A stretch of DNA of 64,000 nt from UBA7672 sp965229115 (GCA_965229115.1 CBDDIR010000003.1:372001-436000); one strand, 5' to 3'. Positions 1-9,045 are shown, numbered from the stretch's first letter. Notes: generated by a model from the letters alone, not told the origin. Program-made: numbers and translations.

Positions 1-419
1 TTTTCGCCCTGCCATTGGGCGGGATCGCGTGCTGCCGGATCGTCTTCGGAAAGGCCGATGCCCCAGATGTAGTCCTTGGGGTTGGCTTCCGCGAGAATGG
101 CGTCGCCGGTGTCGAGAAGGCGGCGGCGCAGGCCGGGGTTCTGACTGAACTTGGCGCGGGTTCCGTCGGTGACGATGCGGATCTTGTTGGCGTCCCACGT
201 CGGCTGGTCGAAGCCGGAGGCCCGGCCGCCCATCAGCTTGTGTTCGTGCGGGCTGTCGGACTTCAGGATGCGTTCCGCCATCGCAACATCCCCGAACAGC
301 CGCGCCTTCTGCTCGTGCATGTATTGCTCGGCGCAGAGGTAGGCATGGCCGCCCAGCGTGAAGTGCGATTGGTGGAACTGGCTGAAGGGGCCCTTCATGA
401 AGAGAAGGACCGCGGGCAT
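1..419 (-). CDS. NADAR-family protein (C-terminus cut by window edge)
   Basis: I read this directly from the minus strand; it runs off the left edge. The translation opens MPAVLLFMKGPFSQFHQ and continues with CAEQYMHEQKARLFGD and WGIGLSEDDP. These match the order of conserved blocks in NADAR/YbiA proteins: an aromatic F-S-x-F start, the AEQYMxxxKA helix and the W-G-x-G-L block. Family members are N-glycosidases acting on riboflavin-pathway intermediates or on ADP-ribosyl groups. It starts 3 bp after the stop of the cobalamin adenosyltransferase gene, so the two are probably co-transcribed. A second in-frame ATG lies seven codons in, so the exact start is open. Confidence 0.75.
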   Translation of the reverse strand, partial: MPAVLLFMKGPFSQFHQSHFTLGGHAYLCAEQYMHEQKARLFGDVAMAERILKSDSPHEHKLMGGRASGFDQPTWDANKIRIVTDGTRAKFSQNPGLRRRLLDTGDAILAEANPKDYIWGIGLSEDDPAARDPAQWQGE

Positions 420-422
420 GGG

Positions 423-1001
423 CTAGCGGTTCGCGCCGGGAACCCAGAGGACGTCGGCGGCGCCATTGTTGTTGGCGCGACGGGCGGCGACGAAGAGGAA
501 GTCCGACAGCCGGTTGGCGTAGGCGAGGGCGAACTCGGAGACGACTTCGCCTTCGGTGGCGGCGAGCTGGGCGATCAGGCGCTCGGCGCGGCGGCAGACG
601 GTGCGGGCGACATGCAGGTGCGCCGCGAGGGCGGAGCCGCCGGGCAGGATGAAGCTGTTGAGCGGCGGAATGGGGCCGTTGACCAGGTCGATCTCGGTCT
701 CGAGGCGGGTGACCTGCGCCTCCACGATGCGCAGCGGCTCCCAGCCGAGTTCCTTGTCGCGCTGGGGCGTGGCGAGATCGGCGCCCAGATCGAACAGGTC
801 GTTCTGGATACGGCCGAGCATGGCGTCGAGCTCGGGGTCGCCTTCGCAATGCAGGCGGGCGACGCCGATGGACGAGTTGGTCTCGTCGGCCGCGCCATAG
901 GTTTCGACGCGCAGGTTCCACTTTTCGACGCGCTCGCCAGTTGCGAGGCCCGTCGTGCCCTTGTCGCCAGTGCGGGTGTAGATCTTGTTCAGAACAACCA
1001 T
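423..1001 (-). CDS. ATP:cob(I)alamin adenosyltransferase, PduO type
   Basis: This 192-residue protein is a full-length PduO-type adenosyltransferase, which makes adenosylcobalamin from cob(I)alamin and ATP in the cytoplasm. The ATP-binding N-terminal motif T-R-T-G-D-K-G-T-T-G-L is at residues 9-19. FILPGGS is at 117-123, RTVCRRAER at about 133-141, and the C-terminal helix YANRLSDFLFVAARRAN at 161-177. In this organism the cofactor would serve ethylmalonyl-CoA and methylmalonyl-CoA mutases, which fits the methylsuccinyl-CoA dehydrogenase gene at 11.4 kb. I see no cobalamin riboswitch upstream. Confidence 0.95.
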   Translation of the reverse strand: MVVLNKIYTRTGDKGTTGLATGERVEKWNLRVETYGAADETNSSIGVARLHCEGDPELDAMLGRIQNDLFDLGADLATPQRDKELGWEPLRIVEAQVTRLETEIDLVNGPIPPLNSFILPGGSALAAHLHVARTVCRRAERLIAQLAATEGEVVSEFALAYANRLSDFLFVAARRANNNGAADVLWVPGANR

Positions 1002-1064
1002 GCGCCCTTGTCGGGACGCGGCGTCAGGCCGTCAATGGCTGATCAGTTGTAGCAAAGCCCCGGT

Positions 1065-1478
1065 TTAGAGGGCGTAAGCCTCGTGCACACCCGAAATCGG
1101 GCCGCCGAGCAGGTCGAGCGACGGGCGCGGGGTGGTGCGGAAGGGCACGCGGCGCACGTCCACGAGGGCTGCACGGTGCGAGAACACCCAGCCGGACAGG
1201 CGCGGGGCGGCGTCCAGCAGCAGGGCAACCGATTGCGGCTCGCCCAGGATCGTCATCTGGCAGGCGCCGTCGATCGTCAGGACGATGTCGGCTTCCAGGG
1301 TGGCGTCGAAGCGGCGGATACGTTCGTTGATGGCGTCGATCGCCCAGTCCGCATCGGCTTCGCCGCGCTGCAGGGCTTTGAGGGCATTGGCGATTCCGTA
1401 TGATTCCGAAGCGAACCACGTCCAGAACTTGCGGGGGTTCAGCTCAACAGATCCACGTCCGAACACGGCCAACTCCAT
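1065..1478 (-). CDS. conserved-looking protein of unknown function
   Basis: About 137 residues if started at the ATG at 1478; an in-frame GTG three codons upstream is possible. I do not recognise the family. The sequence looks genuinely coding: an aromatic-rich N-terminus (KFWTWFASESYGIANAL), an amphipathic middle ending in INERIRRFD, then alternating beta-like stretches (ADIVLTIDG, WVFSHRAALVDVRRVPF). There is no signal peptide and no membrane segment, so it is probably cytoplasmic. It sits upstream of the cobalamin adenosyltransferase gene in the same orientation, 63 bp away. No function is assigned. Confidence 0.55.
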   Translation of the reverse strand: MELAVFGRGSVELNPRKFWTWFASESYGIANALKALQRGEADADWAIDAINERIRRFDATLEADIVLTIDGACQMTILGEPQSVALLLDAAPRLSGWVFSHRAALVDVRRVPFRTTPRPSLDLLGGPISGVHEAYAL

Positions 1479-1645
1479 CCATCGCACCAGCCAGAGCCAT
1501 GTTCACATGCACAGCTTCAGGCTTGGACAATCCGATCGATGAAATTTAACCGATCCGACCCCAATGCAGCATGAACGGCGCAGGAAAGCGGATCGTTCCC
1601 TGCGTGAATGTACAGGACGTGGTTCGCGTGGCGCGGAAGCAACAG

Positions 1646-1849
1646 TTACTTGAATGCGCCGGCCAGCCAGCCGAGGATCACCAGTAGGATGATCGCGATA
1701 AACTGGATGATCACCCGCAGGCGCATCAGCTTGTTGGACCGCGACGCAGATTGGGGGTCCGTGCGGACGAGGTTCACGATCCCGAAGCCGAGAACCACGA
1801 AAACCGCAGCAATGGCGATATAGACGCCGTATGAGAGCCAGACTTCCAT
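1646..1849 (-). CDS. HIG1-domain twin-transmembrane protein
   Basis: A 67-residue protein with two hydrophobic segments (about residues 6-27 and 46-64) joined by a short basic loop. The loop contains M-R-L-R-V-I-I-Q at residues 42-49, matching the R-x-R-x(3)-Q signature of HIG1 (hypoxia-induced gene 1) proteins. Mitochondrial relatives assist cytochrome c oxidase and supercomplex assembly. In alphaproteobacteria such small proteins are often encoded near cobalamin adenosyltransferase, as here. I infer an inner-membrane respiratory role by family analogy only. Confidence 0.8.
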   Translation of the reverse strand: MEVWLSYGVYIAIAAVFVVLGFGIVNLVRTDPQSASRSNKLMRLRVIIQFIAIILLVILGWLAGAFK

Positions 1850-1907
1850 GGCGGTGTCGTACGCCTGAAATGGCGCTTACGCCATCGGGTAAGGGCGTCG
1901 CACCCGG

Positions 1908-2435
1908 CTAGCGCCTGCCATCCGGGGCAAACCGCTCATCGGTCCAGACCAGGGCGTTGAAAGACATGGCTTCGCGCAGGGCGATGACGACGTTCTTCAT
2001 TTCCGGCCCGCCGCAGCCGGCGGTGTAGGCGACCGACTTCTGCTTCCCGGCGTCGTTCCGCCAGGTGACGTTCACGGTCGGCGCGCCGGAATGGCAGTTT
2101 TCAGAGACAGCGCTGGTCTGGTTGGGCGGCAGGGCCCAGAAGCCGGCTTCCGTCAGGGCGGTTTCGGCCGCCTTGAAGGCGTCCGCCCCGAGATTGCCCT
2201 CGCTGACGCCGGTGGATTTCACGAACTTCACCCCGTTCAGCGCATAGGAGCCGTCCGGGTGGAGGGTCATGTCATATACCGGGCAGGTCTGCTCGCATTC
2301 GCCCTCGGACAGGACGACCACGGCATCGCCGGTCTGGGCCTGGGATACGCCCTGTTCGGCAGGGGAACAGGCGACCGCGGCCGCAGAAACTGCGGTCGCG
2401 ATCACGAGCGTTCTCAGAAAGCGTGTCCCCGTCAT
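1908..2435 (-). CDS. DUF6438-type lipoprotein
   Basis: The 175-residue product has a lipoprotein leader with the lipobox ending ...AAAVAC, so it should be lipid-anchored in the envelope. The mature part carries VVLSEGECEQTCPVYDMTLHPDG, which matches the start of DUF6438: a beta-rich domain with the E-G-x-C-x-x-x-C-P-x-Y pattern followed by G-x-Y-x-x-x-G. Its molecular role is not known. Four or more cysteines in the mature domain suggest disulfides. It is separated by 37 bp from the downstream methyltransferase-like gene on the same strand, so co-transcription is possible. Confidence 0.75.
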   Translation of the reverse strand: MTGTRFLRTLVIATAVSAAAVACSPAEQGVSQAQTGDAVVVLSEGECEQTCPVYDMTLHPDGSYALNGVKFVKSTGVSEGNLGADAFKAAETALTEAGFWALPPNQTSAVSENCHSGAPTVNVTWRNDAGKQKSVAYTAGCGGPEMKNVVIALREAMSFNALVWTDERFAPDGRR

Positions 2436-2472
2436 GTGGCGAATCTAATCTGCGTCGCCGGAAAAGACGAGA

Positions 2473-3279
2473 TCAGCCCTTCTTGAAGCGGAACAGGAAC
2501 TGGTCGGTGTGGCGGCGGACGGTCGGGTCGAAGGCGCGCTTGGTGCGGTCGTCTTCCGGGTTTGCCAGCACGTCGCTCTTGTCGACATAGGTGAAGCCGG
2601 CAGCCTTGGCGGCAGCGAGTACCACAGCCGGATCAACGCGGTGGTTGGTCTGGGCCGAGGTGTTCTTGTCTTCGCCAGCGGGTGCTGCGTGGTCCATGGC
2701 GATGAACTCGCCGCCCGGCTTCAGCACGCGCTTGATCTCGGAATAGGTCTTGGTCTCTTCGCCAAGGCCAGCGGGAGCGTTGGCGGGTTTGAAGTAGATC
2801 TCGTGCGGTCCGAGGATCCAGATCACCTTGTCGACCGAAGCCGAGGGAATCGCCGAGTAGTCGTCGAAGTGCGACTTCACGATGGTGGCGTTCTTGAGCT
2901 GGCCAGCGTCCTGGCGGCCTTTGTAGGCGGCGTCGCCGTAAGCGAACTCGGGCGGGTACTGCGCATAGAGCTTGCCCGACGGTCCGATGGCTTCCGAGAG
3001 GATGCGCGAATACCAGCCGCGGCCGCCTTCAAGTTCGAGAATGGTCTCGCCCGGACGGATGTTCATGAAGGCGAGGACTTCAGCTGGCTTGCGCGCTGCG
3101 TCGTCAGCCTGGTCGGCGCCCTGCAGGCCTTCGTGCTTCACGAGACGGTCAGGCGCGGCAAGGATCGCGGTGTAGTCGGCAGCGGCGAGGGGGGCTGGGC
3201 CGCCCATCGTGGTGCAGCCCATCATGCTGGAGCTTAGGGCGAGAAGCGCAAAGGCGCTGGCGGCGAATGCGAGTTTCAT
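2473..3279 (-). CDS. lipoprotein-leader class I methyltransferase-like protein (copy 1)
   Basis: The start at 3279 is chosen because a strong Shine-Dalgarno (GGGAGGGAC) precedes it and the product then begins with a leader ending in the lipobox MMGC. The mature part has a Rossmann methyltransferase pattern: VLAFMNIRPGETILELEGGRGWYS (motif I), SVDKVIWILGPHEIY (motif II region) and RVLKPGGEFIAMDH. This is the COG4798-type 'predicted methyltransferase' group. An exported SAM enzyme is odd because SAM is cytoplasmic. It is closely related to the next gene (3377-4198), so the pair is a tandem duplication. Confidence 0.8.
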   Translation of the reverse strand: MKLAFAASAFALLALSSSMMGCTTMGGPAPLAAADYTAILAAPDRLVKHEGLQGADQADDAARKPAEVLAFMNIRPGETILELEGGRGWYSRILSEAIGPSGKLYAQYPPEFAYGDAAYKGRQDAGQLKNATIVKSHFDDYSAIPSASVDKVIWILGPHEIYFKPANAPAGLGEETKTYSEIKRVLKPGGEFIAMDHAAPAGEDKNTSAQTNHRVDPAVVLAAAKAAGFTYVDKSDVLANPEDDRTKRAFDPTVRRHTDQFLFRFKKG

Positions 3280-3376
3280 AGTGGTGTCCCTCCCCGGACA
3301 TACAGCCTTAAAACTGAAAGGCGCGGACCGCATGTGCGATCCGCGCCGATCTTCAGTCAAGTCAGTCACTTAAATC

Positions 3377-4198
3377 CTACGGCTTCTTGTAGCGCAGCAG
3401 GAACTGGTCGGTCTTGCCCTGGATCGAGGGATCGAACACGCCCTTGGTGTGATCGTCCGCCGGGTTGGCGAGCAGGGGGCTTTCTTCGTCGAGTGCGAAG
3501 CCGGCCGTCGTGGCCATCGCCTTGACCGGCAGCGGGTCGATGCGGTGCAGGTCGTTGCCCGAGGTGGTCGGCGTGCCGGCCGGAGCGACGTGGTCCATGA
3601 TGATGAAGGAGCCGCCCGGTTTCAGGATGCGCGCGACTTCAGCGAAGGCTTTCGCCGGATCACCCATCACGGCGTTGCCGCAGGCCTTGGCGCAGTAGAG
3701 TTCGTGCGGGCCCTGGAACCAGGTGACGACGTCGACCGATGCGTCGGCGGCGTCGAGCTTGTCGAAGGGCGACCACGACACGGTCACGTTGGCGAGGCGG
3801 TTGTCTTTCGTGCGGGCGGCGAGGGCGTCCTTGTAGAAGCCTTCGAACTCTTTCGGGGCCTGCATGATGACTTTGCCCGACGGGCCAGCGGCGAGCGAGA
3901 ACAGCTCGGTGTAGTAGCCGGCGCCGGCTTCCATCTCGAACACGGTCTGGCCGGGCATGATCTTCGTGAAGGCGAGGACTTCAGCCGGTTTGCGGTTTGC
4001 GTCCTTCGCGGTGTCTTCCGCCACGCGGCCGGGCGATGAGACGAACGAGGCGTAGTCGGGGCCAGCCGGAACGGCGGGCGTTTCAGCGACCGGCGCGGGC
4101 GCCGGCTCGGCCGGGGCAGGCGGTTCACCGCCGCAGGCAGTTGCGAAGGCCAGCGCCAGAAGCGATGCGCCTGATATCTTCAGGAAATTGCGGGTCAT
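3377..4198 (-). CDS. lipoprotein-leader class I methyltransferase-like protein (copy 2)
   Basis: Paralogue of the gene at 2473-3279 with the same block order: VLAFTKIMPGQTVFEMEAGAGYYTE, DVVTWFQGPHELY, RILKPGGSFIIMDHVAPAG and a C-terminal FDPSIQGKTDQFLLRYKKP. The start at 4198 follows a GAGGAGGAC ribosome binding site and opens a lipoprotein leader (lipobox FATAC), then a Pro/Ala-rich linker. This copy has two extra cysteines around residue 180 (CAKAC). It is divergent from the exported-protein array that starts at 4405, with about 206 bp of shared promoter region between them. The substrate is unknown. Confidence 0.8.
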   Translation of the reverse strand: MTRNFLKISGASLLALAFATACGGEPPAPAEPAPAPVAETPAVPAGPDYASFVSSPGRVAEDTAKDANRKPAEVLAFTKIMPGQTVFEMEAGAGYYTELFSLAAGPSGKVIMQAPKEFEGFYKDALAARTKDNRLANVTVSWSPFDKLDAADASVDVVTWFQGPHELYCAKACGNAVMGDPAKAFAEVARILKPGGSFIIMDHVAPAGTPTTSGNDLHRIDPLPVKAMATTAGFALDEESPLLANPADDHTKGVFDPSIQGKTDQFLLRYKKP

Positions 4199-4404
4199 GT
4201 CGTCCTCCTCTGGCGCCGTTGCGCCAATGCGGCGGAACATACACCGCGCCCAACGGCGGACTAGGCGTTCAATTCTTTCGTGTGGTTCATACAAACACGC
4301 GTCCTTTACGCAGAGGAAGCGGTTTCGGTGGAAGCCGGTTGGCGTTACTCTCACGGCAATCGAACGCGCAGCCCAAAAGACGCGTCACCCACAGGAGGAC
4401 TATC

Positions 4405-5496
4405 ATGCGGATGCTCAAGCCCGCCCTGACTGCCATTGCAATCGCCTTGATGGCCGCTCCCGCCATCGCACAGGTTCCGCGCGCGCCGGATGGCAAGCCG
4501 GACCTGACCGGCATCTGGAGCAACGCATCGCTGACGCCGCTGTCGCGCGCGCGCGGCATCAACTCGCTCGTCGTCACGCAGGCCGAAGCGCAGAAGATCG
4601 CCGACAATACTGCGATCGCTGGCGTCGCCGCTGACGATCCGGAGTTCAACCGCAACGCCCGCTATTCCGATCCGAACAAGGGCGCGCCGGAAAAGGGCGG
4701 CGATGACTTCGGCCTGAAGGGCTACGACTCGTTCTGGGTGACGCCTGGCACGCAGCTCGCGCATGTGAAGGGCGAGTATCGCACCTCGAACATTATCGAG
4801 CCGGCCAACGGCCAGCTGCCGTTCAAGGATCCGGCGACGCAGGCGAAGAAGGCGATGGCCGGCTTCCAGCGCTACATGACGGGCAACGCCCCGTATGAAG
4901 GCCCGGAAGAAACCGCGATTGCTGAACGCTGCCTCATCGGCTTCGGCCAGACGGGCGGTCCGGGCATGTTGAGCGTGCTGTATAACAACAACTACCAGTT
5001 CGTGCAGACGCCGCACCACCTGATGATCCTCGTCGAGATGGCGCACGATGTGCGTGCGATCCCGATCTTCGCGACCGCGGACGAAGCGCGCAAAAACCAC
5101 CGCCCCGATGCGATCAAGCCCTGGCTGGGCGATACGGTCGGCTGGTGGGAAGGCGACACGTTCGTGATGGAGACGATCAACGTCAATCCGCTGCAGGCCG
5201 AGAACCAGTCCTTCCCGATCTCGCCGAAGGGCGTGGTGACCGAGCGCCTGACGCGCCTCGGCGAGAAGGAGATCAACTACCAGTTCACGGTCCACGATCC
5301 CGAGACCTACACGCAGGACTGGAAGGCTGAGCTGAGCTTCTATCCGACGACGCAGCTCTATGAGTACGCCTGCCACGAGGGCAATTACGGCATGCACGGC
5401 ATTCTCGCGGGGGCCCGCGAGAAGGAGCGCCAGGCTGCTGCTGTCGCCGTGAAGGCCAAGCCGGGCAAGGCCAAGGCGGTCAAGGGCGGCGAATAA
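4405..5496 (+). CDS. exported protein of unknown function, tandem family member A
   Basis: The start at 4405 follows ACAGGAGGAC and opens a Sec signal peptide ending A-I-A-Q at about residue 23. The mature protein has the family blocks: PDLTGIWSNASLTPL at the N-terminus, a central RCLIGFGQTGGPGMLSVLYNNNYQ, LGDTVGWWEGDTFVMET, and a C-terminal YEYACHEGNYGMHGILAGAREKER. Two cysteines, in RCLIGFG and YACHEG, are conserved in all five copies and could form a disulfide. The tail is lysine-rich. I recognise a conserved family but no known function; no haem or metal motif is evident. A terminator follows at 5522, so this copy can be expressed alone. Confidence 0.9.
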   Translation: MRMLKPALTAIAIALMAAPAIAQVPRAPDGKPDLTGIWSNASLTPLSRARGINSLVVTQAEAQKIADNTAIAGVAADDPEFNRNARYSDPNKGAPEKGGDDFGLKGYDSFWVTPGTQLAHVKGEYRTSNIIEPANGQLPFKDPATQAKKAMAGFQRYMTGNAPYEGPEETAIAERCLIGFGQTGGPGMLSVLYNNNYQFVQTPHHLMILVEMAHDVRAIPIFATADEARKNHRPDAIKPWLGDTVGWWEGDTFVMETINVNPLQAENQSFPISPKGVVTERLTRLGEKEINYQFTVHDPETYTQDWKAELSFYPTTQLYEYACHEGNYGMHGILAGAREKERQAAAVAVKAKPGKAKAVKGGE

Positions 5497-5521
5497 CGCC
5501 GGAATTTTAGTTACAACGTTG

Positions 5522-5556
5522 AAGGGGCGCGTTTCCTGATGGAGGCGCGCCCTTTT
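5522..5556 (+). terminator. terminator after family member A
   Basis: A GC-rich stem (AAGGGGCGCG pairing with CGCGCCCTT, one bulged G) is followed by TTTT. It lies 25 bp after the stop of the first array gene, which separates its transcript from the next copy. Confidence 0.65.
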
Positions 5557-5682
5557 GCGTGAGCGGGGCGGAGTACTTCGCACATTTGGGTGAGCGTCTT
5601 TGTCCCGCGCGCGCGAGGGGTCAGACTTCGGTTGAGATGAGTGCTCCACACCGATGGCGCGCCGCCCACAGGAGGAGACACC

Positions 5683-6768
5683 ATGCGCAAGCTGGCGCCA
5701 GCCATCACCGCACTCGCATTCGCGATTCTGGCCACACCTGCTCTGTCCGGTCAGGCATTGGCGCAGGTGCCCAAGGCCTCCGATGGCAAGCCCGACTTCT
5801 CAGGCTTCTGGACGAACGCTTCCCTGACGCCGCTCGCACGCGCGCCGAATGTGAAGGGGCTGGTGGTCGATGAAGCCGAGGCCCGCAAGATGGCGGATGC
5901 GTCGTCCATGGCGGGCGTGACCGAGGAAGGGTTCAAGGGCGCAACCTACTCCGATCCGAACAAGGGTGCGCCGCCGAAGGGCGGCAAGGATTTTGGCGTG
6001 CAGGCCTACGACTCGTTCTGGATGGATCCGGGGCATCGCCTTGCCATCGTGAAGGGTGAGTGGCGCACCTCGAACATTGTCGAGCCTGCGAGCGGGCAGA
6101 TCCCGTTCCTCGATCCGGCCGGGCAGGCCAAGCGCCGTATCCTCAACCGCGAGCGCTATGAGACGGGCAATGCCGCCTATCACGGTCCGGAAGAGACGAC
6201 GCTGTCGGAGCGCTGCCTGATCGGCTTTGGCCAGACGGGCGGGCCGGGGATGATGAGCGTGCTATACAACAACAACTATCAGATGGTGCAGACGCCGCAC
6301 CACATGATGATCCTGGTCGAGATGGCGCACGATGCGCGCGTGGTGCCGATCTTTGCCGATGCAGCGACTGCGCGTGCGAACCACAAGCCGGTGACGATCA
6401 CGCCCTGGCTGGGCGACACGGTCGGCTGGTGGGAAGGCGATACATTCGTGATGGAGACGGTGAATGTGCGTCCGCTGCAGGCGGACAATCAGGCCTTCCC
6501 GATCTCGGCGAAGGGCGTGGTGACGGAGCGCCTGACGCGCACGAGCGAGAAGGACATCTTCTACGAGTTCACGGTCACCGATCCGGTGAACTACACGCAG
6601 CCTTGGAAGGCGGAGCTGAGCTTCTATCCGTCGAACGGGCTCTACGAGTACGCCTGCCACGAAGGCAATTACGGGATGCACGGCATCCTCGCCGGCGCGC
6701 GCGAGAAGGAACGTCTCGCGGAAGCCGCCAAGCCCAAGAAGGTCAAAGCAACGAAGCGCCGCAGCTAG
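5683..6768 (+). CDS. exported protein of unknown function, tandem family member B
   Basis: The start at 5683 sits behind ACAGGAGGAGAC and gives a 361-residue product with a signal peptide ending S-G-Q-A-L-A-Q. Family blocks are intact: PDFSGFWTNASLTPL, GYxSFW-type block (AYDSFWMDPG), RCLIGFGQTGGPGMMSVLYNNNYQ, GDTVGWWEGDTFVMET, EYACHEGNYGMHGILAGAREKER. The C-terminus is strongly basic (KPKKVKATKRRS). Only 12 bp separate it from member C, so B, C and probably D form an operon. The function is unknown. Confidence 0.9.
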   Translation: MRKLAPAITALAFAILATPALSGQALAQVPKASDGKPDFSGFWTNASLTPLARAPNVKGLVVDEAEARKMADASSMAGVTEEGFKGATYSDPNKGAPPKGGKDFGVQAYDSFWMDPGHRLAIVKGEWRTSNIVEPASGQIPFLDPAGQAKRRILNRERYETGNAAYHGPEETTLSERCLIGFGQTGGPGMMSVLYNNNYQMVQTPHHMMILVEMAHDARVVPIFADAATARANHKPVTITPWLGDTVGWWEGDTFVMETVNVRPLQADNQAFPISAKGVVTERLTRTSEKDIFYEFTVTDPVNYTQPWKAELSFYPSNGLYEYACHEGNYGMHGILAGAREKERLAEAAKPKKVKATKRRS

Positions 6769-6780
6769 GGAGAGCGAGCC

Positions 6781-7851
6781 ATGCAAATGTTGAAATCGGT
6801 TCTGGCTAGTCTCGCTCTTGCGGTGATGGCTGCGCCTGCAGTGGCGCAGGTTCCGAAGGCGTCTGATGGCAAGCCGGATCTCTCCGGCTTCTGGACCCAT
6901 GCTTCGCTGACGCCGCTCATCCGTGCGCCATCGAACAAGACGCTGGTTGTGTCGGAGGAAGAAGCCAAGCGGATTGCTGCGGCTGTTCCGATGGCGGGCG
7001 TGACCGAGGAAGGCTTCAAGGGCGCAACCTACTCCGATCCGAACAAGGGGGCACCGCCGAAGGGCGCGAAGGATTTCGGCGTGCAGGGCTATGACTCGTT
7101 CTGGATGGATCCGGGTGCGCGGCTCGCCCATGTGAAGGGCGAGTGGCGGACGTCCTATGTGATCGAGCCGGCAAGCGGACAGCTGCCCTATGTCGATCCG
7201 GCGGGGCAGGCCAAGAAGCGCGCTGCGCGGTCGGAGCGTTATGAGACGGGCAACGCCGCCTATGAAGGGCCGGAAGCCACCAACATCGCAGAGCGTTGCC
7301 TGATTGGTTTCGCGAATGCAGCGGGTCCGGGCATGTTGAGCGGGCTCTACAACTCCAACTACCAGATGGTGCAGACCAAGGATCACATGATGATCCTTGC
7401 CGAGATGGCGCATGATGCGCGCGTCATCCCGATTTATGCGAGCGCCGAACAGGCCCGCGCCGCGCGCCGGCCGGCGGCCATTAAGCCATGGTTTGGCGAC
7501 ACGGTTGGTTGGTGGGAAGGCGACACGTTCGTGATGGAGTCGACCAACATCAATCCGGTGCAGGTCGAGGCGCAGTCGTCCTTCCCGATCTCTGAGAACG
7601 CCGTGATCCTCGAGCGCTTCACGCGCACGAGCGACAAGGACATCCTCTACGAGTTCAGCGTGACGGACCCTGAAACCTACACGCAGCCGTGGAAGGCGGA
7701 GCTCAGCTTCTACCCGTCGCCGGGCTGGTATGAGTATGCGTGCCATGAGGGCAATTACGGGATGCATGGCATCCTCGCGGGCGCGCGCGAGAAGGAACGT
7801 CAGGCGGCGCTGAAGGCCAAGCCCGTCAAGGCAACCAAGCGCAAGAGCTAG
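6781..7851 (+). CDS. exported protein of unknown function, tandem family member C
   Basis: A 356-residue paralogue with a leader ending P-A-V-A-Q. It begins 12 bp after member B behind a GGGAGAGCGAG ribosome binding site. Distinctive substitutions relative to A and B include RCLIGFANAAGPGMLSGLYNSNYQ in the central block and a slightly longer QVEAQSSFP segment. The WWEGDTFVMES and YACHEGNYGMHG blocks and the basic tail (KPVKATKRKS) are kept. No catalytic motif that I can name is visible. Confidence 0.9.
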   Translation: MQMLKSVLASLALAVMAAPAVAQVPKASDGKPDLSGFWTHASLTPLIRAPSNKTLVVSEEEAKRIAAAVPMAGVTEEGFKGATYSDPNKGAPPKGAKDFGVQGYDSFWMDPGARLAHVKGEWRTSYVIEPASGQLPYVDPAGQAKKRAARSERYETGNAAYEGPEATNIAERCLIGFANAAGPGMLSGLYNSNYQMVQTKDHMMILAEMAHDARVIPIYASAEQARAARRPAAIKPWFGDTVGWWEGDTFVMESTNINPVQVEAQSSFPISENAVILERFTRTSDKDILYEFSVTDPETYTQPWKAELSFYPSPGWYEYACHEGNYGMHGILAGAREKERQAALKAKPVKATKRKS

Positions 7852-7893
7852 GCTCGCACGAAAACAAACAGGCGTGGGAAACAGGAGCAGACC

Positions 7894-8982
7894 ATGCGGA
7901 TGTTGAAACCGGCTTTGACTGCAATCGCAGTCGCACTCTTGGCGTCGCCTGCGCTGGCGCAGGTTCCGCGCGCATCGGACGGCAAGCCTGATCTCACAGG
8001 CTTCTGGACGCACGCCTCGCTTACGCCGCTGCAACGCGCGCCGAGCAACAAGACGCTGGTGGTCACGGAGGCCGAAGCCAAGAAGATCGCGGATGGTACA
8101 GCCGTCGCCGGCATTCCGGCGGACGATCCGGAATTCCGGAACGCCACCTATTCCGATCCGACCAAAGGCGCGCCGCCAAAGGGCGGCAAGGATTTCGGCG
8201 TCAAAGGCTATGACTCGTTCTGGACGCAGCCGGGCAATATGCTGGCGAATGTGAAAGGCGAATACCGCACCTCGCACATCGTCGAGCCCGCCAACGGCAT
8301 GCTGCCGTTCAAGGACCCGGTGCTGCAGAACAAGCGCCGCGCCGCGAATACGGAACGCTACCAGACGGGCAACGCAGCTTACGAAGGCCCGGAGGCGACA
8401 ACGCTGGGCGAGCGCTGCCTGATCTTCGCGGGGCTTGGCGGGCCGGGCATGATGAGCGGCCTCTACAACAACAATTACGAGATGGTGCAGACGCCGAACC
8501 ACATGATGATCCTGGTCGAGCAAGTGCACGACGCGCGGATCGTTCCGATCTTCGCCAGCGCTGCTGAGGCCAAGGCGCATCACAAGCCGAACGTCATCAA
8601 GCCCTGGCTGGGCGATACGGTCGGCTGGTGGGAAGGCGACACGTTCGTAATGGAGTCGATCAATGTCGATCCCATGCAGCAGGAGAACCACTCCTATCCG
8701 ATCTCGCCCAAGGCCGTGATCACCGAGAAGCTGACGCGCACGAGCGACAAGAACATCTTCTACGAGTTCAGCGTGAATGATCCCGAGACCTACACGCAGC
8801 CGTGGAAGGCGGAGCTGAGCTTCTATCCGTCGAACGGGCTCTACGAGTACGCGTGCCATGAAGGCAATTACGGGATGCACGGCATCCTCGCCGGCGCGCG
8901 CGAGAAGGAACGCCAGCGCGAGGCCAGCCTGAAAACGGCCAAGGCCAAGTCGAAATCGAAGACGGTCAAAGGCGGTGAATGA
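7894..8982 (+). CDS. exported protein of unknown function, tandem family member D
   Basis: A 362-residue paralogue, 42 bp after member C, with ribosome binding site ACAGGAGCAG. Its leader (MRMLKPALTAIAVALLASPALAQ) is almost the same as that of member A, which suggests recent duplication or gene conversion between the array ends. The central block differs (RCLIFAGLGGPGMMSGLYNNNYE). WWEGDTFVMES and the C-terminal YACHEGNYGMHGILAGAREKER block are intact, and the tail KAKSKSKTVKGGE is lysine-rich. A terminator-like hairpin follows at 9046. Confidence 0.9.
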   Translation: MRMLKPALTAIAVALLASPALAQVPRASDGKPDLTGFWTHASLTPLQRAPSNKTLVVTEAEAKKIADGTAVAGIPADDPEFRNATYSDPTKGAPPKGGKDFGVKGYDSFWTQPGNMLANVKGEYRTSHIVEPANGMLPFKDPVLQNKRRAANTERYQTGNAAYEGPEATTLGERCLIFAGLGGPGMMSGLYNNNYEMVQTPNHMMILVEQVHDARIVPIFASAAEAKAHHKPNVIKPWLGDTVGWWEGDTFVMESINVDPMQQENHSYPISPKAVITEKLTRTSDKNIFYEFSVNDPETYTQPWKAELSFYPSNGLYEYACHEGNYGMHGILAGAREKERQREASLKTAKAKSKSKTVKGGE

Positions 8983-9045
8983 CGCGCATTCCACTTTGCG
9001 CTGATTTCGTGGGGCGCTGATTTCCCCGGTACGCTGATCTCTCCG

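Noticed and set aside
6262..8994. A 910-codon open frame on the minus strand across three of the tandem exported-protein genes
   Set aside because: It is antisense to three clear paralogues. Its sequence is Arg/His/Leu-rich and repeats with the paralogues, as expected of a shadow frame in high-GC tandem genes.
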